This document shows positions 1 to 10,800 of a stretch of 64,000 nucleotides of DNA, one piece after another; within the stretch, counting starts at the first letter, position 1, and each line of letters begins with the position of its first letter. The stretch is from Morinoia aosen. Its lineage: Eukaryota > Arthropoda > Malacostraca > Amphipoda > Talitridae. The position numbers and the translations under genes are program-made. Location of the stretch: assembly GCA_030386875.1 (NCBI GenBank), contig CM059562.1:19893360-19957359 (forward strand). Direction: 5' to 3'. A model generated the notes under the pieces. The model saw nothing but the letters and a program-made list of their open reading frames with translations, did no database searches and had not been told where the DNA came from.

Positions 1-509
1 ATTTGAATGAAGACCAATTTTAATCATTTGATAGTTCCATATTACTTGTCCAGAATGAGCTTATACCTCGGAATACCTTGATCAAAATGTTTTTAAGATA
101 TTTTTTAATCGCTCTCATTGTCGGTATTAGTTGTATGAAATACATGAGAGAAGCATCAAATGAGATGGCAAACAGGATTTTTCGCTTTGAAAAATGGATT
201 GGAAATGCACATTCGCAAAGTAAAAGTAAATGACCCTGACAGCCGTCTCCTACGCTGGCATTTTTATACGTCCCCTACGCTTGATAACTTAAAAATGCCA
301 CCAAACATGTGTTGACTATTGGGCACTAAGTGCGAGACTGATAATGTATGCCTAACATAGACAAGTTTGATTTTTTCAACTACCTGACTATTTGAGGTAC
401 TGTTTAACATTTTCGGAAAATTTTGATCAGCCCGCTTCTATCGAACAATCCTTCATTATGCTATCGATTGTACCATGTGGGTATGATATCCTCAACTGCC
501 GCTGTGCAG

Positions 510-3500
510 GTCTCTGGGTGTCCTGACGTACGTCCTCCTGACGGGGTTCCTGCCGTTCGGAGGCGACAACGACCAAGAAACTTTCATGCAAATCTCCAGG
601 GGAGAGCTAGACTTCCCCAACGAACTCTTCGAAGATATCACGCCAGAAGCCATCGATTTCATGAAGAAACTGCTCGTTCGCCAACCCGAGTAAGCACACA
701 ATCATGATCATTTTTTAATTATAACGTTTGGCAGGGTTGCCGAACTCATCATAAGCTGCTCCTGTAGCCGAGTATTACTGTCGTACTGATTGAAGTGTCT
801 ACTGGTGAAAGCTAATGTAATCATCTCTACAGGTTAATGCTTCACAAGTTTAAGATGGCAAATTAATAGCGAAAGCCCTTAACCTGACCTTATATAGATC
901 TCAAATACTGCACCCTCTATCGCTTGCTGTGAAATGGTCGTACACCAGAGTGTGAATGGTTGAATTTTTGACCAAACGTACATGCTAGACAAGATGAGTG
1001 CATGCATGACAGATTTAGAATTGCAAATATGTATTAATTCTATAGCTGAGACTATTCTAGAACTTCTGCTAATAGAGGGATTTGAAAATTTTAACGAGTG
1101 TGGCGGTTTTAACACTAATAGAGCCAGTATCGGTTAAACGTATAATTTCCTTAGATTCAACGAACTTGCGGTAATTGTGGCTTTTCTAGGGTTCATTTTA
1201 ATGATTCCAGTGCTTCAGAAAATTTTCCATTAGCGGAAAATTTTATCATATATAGGATTTTGAAGCACATCCAGAGTTGTCTCTGTATGAGCCTCACCTG
1301 AAACGACGCGTTGCACTCATGGAAATAAATACGTGCACGATTGGGCAGGCTTCTGTTTCAGACGCGTGTTAAATAGATTGGGCGATAAAATAAGCTTTGA
1401 AATATTCAAATATTCCTTAGTCGGCTGGTATTTTTCATGACGACCTCATCTTAATCCCCTTTTGACCATAAACTTGTGTAAGTTACTCAGTTGCAAGCAT
1501 TTTTTTTGCGCAAATAGTTTTTAATCCTTAACCGTTTGAATTGCAGAGGGTTAAAAAGTATTCTTTGCTCCATATTTCCCGTAATATCGTAGTAAACAGT
1601 AGTCTGAAGTTTCATTCTTACAGCTATTGTAATATTGTCTGGAATCACTTTCTACAATCAAGAAATCATGATTAATGCCTGAAATTCTTGAAAATTTCAC
1701 TTTGATCTAGCAACTTTGTACTTCAATTCACTACAGCACACGAGGCATAGCTTCATCAGCAACGTTAAGCGATATGATTCCAAATGCAATAAGAAATATC
1801 GTAACGAAAGTGACGTGCGAGAATAACTGCGATTTTAACGCGTGACTGTTTACAGACGAAGGATGAGCGCTCGCGAGTGCCTCATGCACCCGTGGATGAA
1901 GTCCCAAGTGACCCGACCTGCGCCTCCCACTACTCTCGACCTGCCGACTCCAGCGGACGCGCTACCTGCCTCTCACACGCCCGCCGTAAGCAGGGCAGAG
2001 TCCTCACCTTCAGTGATCGTCACCACTGTCGCCAAAACTGAAGAGGATAAAACCGGCGACGAGTCTGACAGCACCACTCCCGTTACCGGCAGACCGCCTC
2101 TCCACCCTCGCTCTTCCTTGAAGTCCATGAGCACTACCACTGATGTATCTACTGCCAGTCCCACTAACGCGTCAACACCAGGTGCAACACTACCAGGAAT
2201 TACACCTTTCCTTAACAAGGAATCCAGAATGGGCTCCAGGCAGAATCTCAATAGACTCAGGACCATGTCTAAGTCTAGAGAGGTACTCTCTGAAAGAATT
2301 CAAATGTCCAACCTTAAAAAGACTCTTTCCAAGTCCCGTGAACGTCTCTACGACGCGAGACTCGGACTGTCTACATCCAGAGAAGACTTACTGACTTGCC
2401 AAAGTCTCTCTCAGTCCGTAGAGGCTTTAACCGCCTTGTCTCAGCTGCAACAAAATGGAGCTCTGTACAAGAGCTGCAACAACATTTTCATTCCTATGAT
2501 CCACGTCGTCAACAAAGACTGCAACATGCCCGACCGCATGTACAAGAGCATGGCTTCCATTGATCAGATTCCAGGTAATGATCTCTCAAAAACGATGGGT
2601 TATTTCGAATCCCGTTTGACAGGCGATGACGACTACAATGACGTTATCACACGCCGCAACACCAACCTCAACATGGTCATCAGCGACTCTCCGAGTGATG
2701 CCATGCAGAGATCCATGGCAAACGAAGAAGCCCGACTTGGAGGCCTCCGAGGTAACCCCTGCAGAGGAGGTCGCAGCGCCGAAGGAAATGACAGGATTTG
2801 CCCACGACACAGCCACAAGCAGCCCGAACCACAAGCGACGCAGAAAATCAACAAAATGAGTAGAGCTGACAAGATGAAAAAGGACGCTCAGCGAAGGAGG
2901 AAAGAACGCGAACAAAGAGAAAAAGAAAGGAATCGTAAAACCAGTCTCGTAGAAACCAAGACTCAAGAAGGTTCGACTTCGCCTACAGTAAGACGAGGCA
3001 GCGTATGCCATGTGGAGCTCAGACTTCAAGAGCGACACGAGAGACTAATGGAGAGGCAAGAGCGAGAAGGACGGAAGATGAGCTCGACTGGCAGTCGACG
3101 ACTTAGTTCTATCGACAGCGACAAGTCTCCAGGTCCTGATGCCACAAAGCACAGTTTACGCAAGTCCTCTTCGCTCTCAGTGAAAAATGATAGATCGCGC
3201 AGTATCACACCCACGCGCAGACGCTCAAGTAAAGTTGAGTCGCCTAAAAGCAGTGATGTCTCTGAAGCCTCATCCATGGAAAGTGTGTCTGGTTCCCTAG
3301 AAAACATTCAGTCGAGAGGGACTGACAAAAGAAGAAAATCTAAACAACTCGCCAACAGCCGTCGATTATCTACCACTGCCAAAATGCAGAAGAGCAACGA
3401 TGAGAATGGCAACGAAATCCAAGAAACGGATTCTACTCCAGCGTCAGATCGCGTAGCTTCCTTGAATAAAGATCAAGATGAAGCCTATAACTCTCTCGAA

Positions 3501-4196
3501 GAAGGAAGTCGAGATATTGTTCAGGAAGAAGAAAAGTCTGATGGAGACGCTGACTCCGTTGAATCAGATAGAACCTGCACGGGCAGTGTAGTCGAAATCA
3601 ATGAGCCTTCAACGCCAACAGAGGAAATTACAATTATTACAACCAAGGCGCCTAGCGAAGATGGTACGCAAAATTCAGTTGAGGAAGAAACCAAAGCAGA
3701 ACAGAAAGATTCAACAACTTCGAAGCCTTGCAGCTCATCACTTGAAGTCCCAAGCCTCTGCGACATTCAAGAAGAATCAGGAACCATAAAATATGCAAGA
3801 TCAACTTCAACCACCAGCGATCTTGGGGGTTCCATATGCGAAGAAAGCGAAGAAATTTCTGAGCAAGCGTTGTTAGAAATTGAAATGAAAATATTCGAGA
3901 GTAAAGCTAGGGCAAGATCAATGAGTGTGCACTCAAAGCCAGCACTCAGCGTAGTACCTCGGGTCAGGAACAGATCCAATTCCATGCACCAGGCAGGGAC
4001 AGACCGAGCGCGACCATGGGGTGAAATTTGCAGTGGATCCGTTGCAAAAGCCCTCAAAAATTTTACGGTGCAAGAAGAGCAGGACGATCTTACCGTAGCA
4101 TCAGACGTTGCAAAGCGAAGACAGTCCTCACCACCGCTATTCCTCGCAGAAGAAACCGGACAAACACAAGTCGCGTTGCCTCAGTGCGAGCAATGA
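510..4196 (+). CDS. Drak: DRAK/STK17-like serine/threonine kinase, last two coding exons
   Basis: Two exons, 510-689 and 1856-4196, joined across a GT-AG intron (acceptor AG 508-509, donor GTAAGC from 690, acceptor AG 1854-1855). The first gives kinase subdomains IX-X (SLGVLTYVLLTGFLPFGG, then QETFMQISRGELDFPNELF). The second opens with subdomain XI (RRMSARECLMHPWM), the closing motif of a CaMK-group kinase. The spacing and the QETF..IS signature match the DAPK/DRAK family, whose members phosphorylate myosin light chain and regulate the actomyosin cortex. ATP-binding and catalytic-loop exons lie left of the window. After HPWM the last exon encodes about 765 more residues: Ser/Thr/Arg-rich, with SKSRE-type repeats and a highly charged KKDAQRRRKEREQREKER stretch that may be helical or coiled coil, followed by an acidic low-complexity tail. 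I see no second domain. The long ORF beginning at 1842 includes intron bases. The family call is firm; orthology to Drak rather than another DAPK-family member is likely but not certain. Confidence 0.85.
690..1855 (+). other. Drak intron
   Basis: AT-rich intron between the two visible kinase exons, bounded by GTAAGC and a TTACAG acceptor. No ORF, repeat or transposon was recognised in it. Bases 1-509 are likewise the 3' part of the preceding intron, with acceptor AG at 508-509. Confidence 0.75.
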
Positions 4197-4766
4197 ACTG
4201 AAATATGGGCTGAATCACACGAATGAGTATTCAACGAATGTCCATGATTTTCTAGTCAAAATTTCAGTAACTACAAAACCATAATCCATGTTTGTGGAAA
4301 AAAAATGCTAAGCTTTTATCGTTCTAGTCAAGATCACGCGGGCACTGTGATGGTCTTAGCTGAAGAGGCTGCTCAGAGCTAATTTTAAGATCATCATAAC
4401 GGACGCAACTGCAGCATTTCAACTCCCGACGCAGTCTTTCCGTTCATTGCTTGCACTGCACGTAACGCGTGTGGGTCCATTTCTGTACAGTTAAGTTTAA
4501 GCTTCAAGCCTCTGTCCCACGAGGTAGCGAAGAGCGCCATCTTCATCGTCGAGTTGAGCTAGAGCATGGCTGTCTCTGGCTGCTGGTGTTCCCATTACTT
4601 CTAGCGCAAGCGGTTGTCATATTTCAGCTGTTTCTACTCTTGTGTAAAATTTTCACGTGTATCTTTAAAACTTACTTTTCATGTACTTTTATAATTTCGT
4701 TTTATACTTGACCCATTCATTAACGTAACTTACTTCTTCTTTAAATGAAAAATTAAAAACAATAAA
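4197..4766 (+). other. Drak 3' UTR with poly(A) signal
   Basis: Sequence after the kinase stop codon. A canonical AATAAA lies at 4761-4766 and is the best candidate polyadenylation signal, giving a 3' UTR of roughly 0.6 kb. Short ORFs here have no recognisable similarity. Confidence 0.5.
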
Positions 4767-6128
4767 GTTCGTCTATGTACGAGTTTACTCAGTATGTCAT
4801 TAACCTGGCCTTCTAAAATTCTACAGTCTAAATAGCACCACGTAATAAACTCACAATTTTCAGATCTGCCAAAACAAATGTGGTAGTAAGGACCTAAAGA
4901 TCGCACATAAATAAAGATGAGCATAAAAAGGAACTCAAAACATCCTAACTCAAAGTGCAATCTTGCGGTCCCTCCCTCACTCGCCCTGCAACAGGAATCG
5001 TAACATTTCCCCAGAGCTAAGATGTACAGTAGTGAATCACGGTTCATCAACGACAGCATCTAAAGCGTATCTTAGAGGAACCACCGAATAAAAAAGCTTA
5101 AGAGAGAAGTACAGCACAAAGATAACCATGGTTGAGAGATCGCGAGATTGGAAATTCATCAGTTTCAAGCCTAAACAAAAAAGGTGATCGATGATAAGTT
5201 TTAGCCTCCCTTACCACAACAAAGATATTCAGAGAGGAAGGATGAAGGCACCACTTAGTATGGTAGGGAACACGGAATCTCTGCACAAAGTGTGTTCCCG
5301 CACAAGATCCCGTGCACATAGAAGCAGTAGGTCACGAAGGAAGGTTATGAAACTAAGTTAAAAACGAAAATCGAAGATGCTGAAAAACAGGACAGCAGTG
5401 AACCGAAAAAAATTATCAACAGAAAACAAAACATTTTATTTCAACAAAAAGAAGGCCTACCTAACTCTCATCTCAGGCTCACATATTATCTTCCTGAAAG
5501 CACTAATTCTCATAGATACAACAGTTGTAGCAAAACACAAAAGGTTCACCCAACTACAACTCAGAAAAGAGGCAATCGCGGATCAAGAAGAGTAATGGGC
5601 AGTTATTATTAACATCACTGAAGAGCGAAGGTTCCTCGGTGATTGATGAAAAAATAATTATCAATGGATGATTTAACTTAAAATACGAATGGAGATGTCA
5701 GATGTATCTCGTTCTAACCAGATCTTTGGAAATATTTACGATAGATGTACCATGTGCATTAAACATAGAGAACGGAAATTGTAAGAATTATCGTTGTAAA
5801 GCATCTACAAGCCTGTCATCCTTAAAGTCAGCAGCAAGGAAAACCAAGTTTCCCGCAGAAAGACAATAAAAGAGAGAACATGAAGCGGAATGCAAAAAAA
5901 TATGGTCCAAACAAGGCCGATACCTTTTTTAATCAACACTGCAAACTGCGCAGTCGGCAGATAGGTATGAAAGCTTATATATTTATACAATAATTAAAAG
6001 AAATATCATCATGACTTTGAAATAAATTTCCAAGCGCAGCTTACAATTCGTACACACTGGCGCGCGAGAAGTTTTTAAGACTCGCAAGAAAATAATCTTT
6101 CAAGCGTACATATATGGATGTGGAAACA
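4767..6128. other. Intergenic DNA, nothing recognised
   Basis: AT-rich sequence between the Drak 3' end and the tandem duplication. ORFs are under 110 codons and look random. No repeat, RNA gene or transposon was seen. Confidence 0.4.
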
Positions 6129-6428
6129 ATGAAGCTGAATATCTAAATACATTCAAAACACTTTCTGAATAGTAAAATAACACGTTTAAGCAATATCAGC
6201 AATCGAACACACAGAGTGAAACACTGGTGGAATGATAAAAGCCTCATCTCTCCTCGTATATGCTGACAAGCTCCTATGTGTATGAAGCTGAATATCTAAA
6301 TACATTCAAAACACTTTCTGAATAGTAAAATAACACGTTTAAGCAATATCAGCAATCGAACACACAGAGTGAAACACTGGTGGAATGATAAAAGCCTCAT
6401 CTCTCCTCGTATATGCTGACAAGCTCCT
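6129..6428. repeat. 147-bp tandem duplication
   Basis: Two essentially identical 147-bp copies, 6129-6275 and 6282-6428, separated by six bases (atgtgt). Both run from atgaagctgaatatc to gacaagctcct. The near-absence of differences indicates a recent duplication or a possible assembly artefact. Confidence 0.9.
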
Positions 6429-7834
6429 GGCCCTTGCGATGAAGAGAACAGCGATGATCATTGCGCTTCAACACTTTGACTGCGACGTGCGCCACCGGTG
6501 GTACACGGAGGTAATTTTCATAATGCTGCTGGCCGACCAGTAGTCGCAAATTCAGTTTTCATAAATACTTATTCGAAGCTAAATAAAGCCACGATCCAGT
6601 TCATGTTTGGTATTCTCAATATAGTTTACTACAATTGAGTTTAAATTTAAGTTTGGTGTTGAACTTAATATTTAGTAGTCGCAGTCAAAGTGTTAAACAC
6701 CAATCAGTGAATGGTCGACTTCCAAGTAACGGGATTTTAAAACGTAACTTTCACTACCCCGAAATGGCATTGTAATAAATACTTCATTAGAATTAGGGTG
6801 GTTCTCAAGCTTCTGATATTTTGGGAAGCCCACATAAAAAGAGGGAGGATGAAACAATCGACCAAAGGCGTTGAACAGATGTAAAATACGTAAAATGTCT
6901 CTGCTACGAAATTAAGACACTGATAAATAAAGCAGTACAATGGTGCGATGGAGGAAACAACAGCTGGAGCACGGCCTTGCCCTTGCACGGAACTGGGCAA
7001 GGGCAATAATTCAAATAAGATGATAATTATGCGACATAGAAATTCTCTCTACATTGTTCTCCGCTGCCGCTTGCAATGATTTCGGCTACCGTAACGCGAG
7101 CTAATGGTGCAATTGTGCAACTTCCATTTACTTTCATTATAAAATCGGTGGTAAAATGCAAAAAATAGGTTTTCATTACTACAAAAATTCTTTGATACTC
7201 GGTAAATTCGACGCACTTATGAAGACGACTAGAAATAATTTTCCCCAACCAGCCACATCAGCCCCTCAACTATCAATGAAGCTCGCTAGCAACAGCACCT
7301 ACACCAGGGTCTGCAACTGACGTATGTATTACATCTTCACTTCGTACTAACTTTACTGGTGAATTAAGCGGATTCTGAAAAAGTGTCAGCCTGTCGAAAC
7401 TGTGAATGAAAATGTTTCAGGGAGCTGTTTACCCATCAGCTAATGCCCGCAAAAAGAACTACTGATTACAATACCAGTCATCCAATTCACCTGAAATACT
7501 TGCTAAATACAATTATAAAAACATTGCAAAATTGGAGACTAAAAATTCAGTGTTAAAAAATAACTTATTCAAAAAACTTCTACTGCATGCTCCAAAACTG
7601 CGAAGTTAGGCTAAAAAATTTAGTACATCCTAAGTAGATCTTTGTGCCGTTCCACTGATTTCTCTTACTGTAACCGGACTCAGATCTAGAAATAACAAAG
7701 GAACGTTGGCGATTGCACAACTAAAAAAAATACCCCGTACATGCAACACTGAAAACTTAAACTAATACACAAACAAGTAAAAAAGTAAAAATCTATCATC
7801 TCCCCAAACGTGATAAACAAAACATGCACGAATA
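6429..7834. other. Intergenic DNA between convergent Drak and MRI1 3' ends
   Basis: AT-rich sequence with no supported gene. It should contain the MRI1 3' UTR on the minus strand, but no clear minus-strand AATAAA was found close to the stop codon. Confidence 0.4.
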
Positions 7835-10800
7835 TTATCTCTTTTTTTCGAGAGCTTCCTTGAGCTCGTGAGGCTTGAAGACTCCGAACTCGGTGACTAT
7901 GCCGCCTGTGATGAGGCGCGCCGGAGTGATGTCAAACGCAGGGTTCCAGCACGCGATGCCTGAAAATTGACATTAACATAAATGTGCATGTGAATCAACA
8001 ATTAAAATGATGCCCGTCAGGTCTTCATATATACAGGCTGTCCTACAAAAACAATTCATTTTTTAGAACTATTCATTCCCTAATTTATCAATCTATTTCA
8101 TTTACATTTCTTGGTTTGATGTAGAAATTTATTATCGGCAACATACTGGAAAAGAATGAAGATATTCTTACTAGGTTGGCTCCCACAGTACGAAATGTAA
8201 GGAAAGGCATCAATTCACTTTATCATGTAGTGAATGCTTACAATCAGGGTGCGTACAGGCTCTGAGGTTCAAAATTCCACTACTTTTTCATGACTTTTTA
8301 TGCCAACCAAATCACATTTTCACTACCTCTCTCTGCCCAAAATAATGTCACACAAAGTTAAATTGCAGCACAATAAATGTATTTCAGTCATAAACTTCAC
8401 AGAACATTCATCATTACTTGCAGGTCTTGTTTTCATAAATGTGTAAATGATCATCACAACACCAAACAGTCATGCTGGACAGTTCAATGGCATCTGCTAT
8501 GCATTTGCCAGTGCATTAAGTTTGTCATTAATTTCCGCATTCAGCCCCTTGAGTTGTTCTTGCTTGTCTTTGGCTGATTTCCTCAATGCATTTGACTTTG
8601 CCAGTAGGCGCAAATCATTCTTGTCCTCTGCCTTCCGTGCAAAGCTGTCAGCATCCTCCACCAGCGCTTGCAGACTCTCCTCCATCCTCTTCCGTTTTGT
8701 CTTCAGGTTCTCCACTTCATCCAGTTCTCTCTTCCTCTTTTCTCCCTTCTTCTGCTTCTCTGCCTCTTCCTTCTTTTGATCCAGGTAGTGTTGATAGCGC
8801 TGTCTGCCCTGTGAAGCTGAAAAGAGGAGTTTCTTGGAAATGTCAACCTTGGAGATACCTCCTACATGTTTGATGTGGTCCATGACCACTCTCTGCGCCA
8901 CGATGGTGTTCTCACCCATGTTGACTTCCATGAGCTGCTTGCTCACAGAAAAGCCCCTTTCCACTGAAGCCTGGCCATGTGACAGGACCAGTAGCATCTT
9001 CACAACCAGCCACAGTTTCTTGAGGGAGGATGTGGCCAGCTGGCTGCTCCAGAAGACATCTAGCCAATCAGTGTCTTGCTGAAAACTGTTGAAAGTGCTG
9101 ATCTTCCTCTGTGCCTCATCAAAGAACTCTGAAAACTGGCTCATCACCTCATCGATGTCACCCTGTGGTAGCCTCTTAGCATCGCTGAGCAGCTGCAGAC
9201 AGTTTTTCAGCATGGACTTGGTCTTCTCTCTCTTTGTGCGATCCACAAAGACACTTGGCACCAGCCAGCCCATGTTTCGGGCCAACCCGAACTTCAAAGG
9301 TGACTATTCCATTGTTGGCGATGTCGAACTCCGACTCGCACGCGGTGCAAACCGCCATTGTTTTCAGTTTGGGATGCGGTGCTATCCATTGTCGAAAGTC
9401 TTTGTCTCGCAACCACAAGTTGTTGAAAGAACAACTGCCTGGCATGACGATAATTCCTCAGCTCAGTCTCGGCACCGTAACTCTAGTCACACACATACGG
9501 GATGGTCAAGACCGATGATAAAAACTCAGCTCGAAAATGTTCAACAGTGGCGACAGGTCAATAATGGTCCGAGCGAGCGCGTGTCTTCAGTCACACTGAG
9601 CGCGTTTGGTTTCACGTGACGCCTGAGAACCAATCAAAATCGCGGACACTAAAGACGTAGCTGTATCAACCAATCAGAGCCCAAGTAACACTCGAAGGTT
9701 ACTGACAACGCCTCGCTCAACGCGGACCAAACGGAACGAAAATTTTCAACAGTAAAATTTTCTTTTCACGAAAATCCTAAAATTTCATGACTTTCAATGA
9801 CCATTTTTAAAATTCCACTACTTTCGAGGCCTTGAATTTTATTTTCTAAATTCAACTACTTTCCATGCTTCTCCATGCCTGTACGCACCCTGTACAATGA
9901 AATAATCGCTTTCATTATTTTCTTGTAATTTCTGACAATTATTTGATGTCTTATCATACGTGGGTTGTTCTTTTACCACATTCATATAGGTTGTGATTAA
10001 AGACCGACCGGGCCCCGGCCCCGGCCAACCCTAGCCATTTTTGCTGACCCCGGCCCCGGCAAGCCCCGACAATTTTTGCATACCCCGGCCCCCGGCAGAA
10101 TAGTGCCTTAAGCCGGGGTTTTGGCCGGGATTTTAAGTGTTGTACTACACCTTTTTCACTCCAAATTAATCCAATTCAAGTTCAAATTAATCATACTCTG
10201 CCTCCTGGTGCTGGAAACTTACCACATTTTACGACAACCTGTCTTTAGATTGCAACACCGGCGGAAATTTTACGTATTCCTTGCTGAAAGGAAAAACGTT
10301 TTTCTTGTTCATCACATCCAATAGATGCATATTTAACACAAAAAACACTCAAATTAATGAGTGATTTTGTCAATTCTTAACTGAACTCCTGGTTGAATTA
10401 ATTCAAACTTTACTTGGATTAATTTGAACTCGACTTTAATTAATTTGAACTTGACTTGGATTAATTTGAAGTGAAAAAGTTGTAGTGTGCTCGGCTACCC
10501 GCACGTGAAAAATTCACGTGTTTTTTAATAAATTTAAAACGATTCCTCAAGAAATTTGCGCTTTCATCGCAATCCTGAAGAACATGCAGTCACTAAGAAG
10601 AAAAGCAGTATCTATGCTACTATGCAGTGTAATTATAATCCAGTGCGCAGTTATTGACATGAAAGGATCTCGACTTGGAGAGGTCAAATTATCAGTAGTC
10701 GTTGAGAAGACGCTATTTTTGTTAACTTGCTTTTGTATTTCCTCTGAAATGGCAAACTAAATTTAGATACTGAGGTTCGGAAATAATCTTGTTCTAATTA

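Noticed and set aside
423-707. 94-codon ORF overlapping the first visible Drak exon
   Set aside because: Wrong frame; the kinase motifs read in another frame of the same DNA.
1842-1855. Start of the 784-codon ORF at a GTG at 1842
   Set aside because: These bases are the intron polypyrimidine/acceptor region. The kinase motif joins in frame from 689 to 1856, so no start codon is needed here.
8034-8060. tacaggctgtcctacaaaaac as a mariner-like terminus
   Set aside because: Resembles the end of the element at 11347, but no inverted partner was found nearby.
8586-9619. Plus-strand ORFs across hAT-1
   Set aside because: The minus strand carries the transposase motifs; these are shadows.
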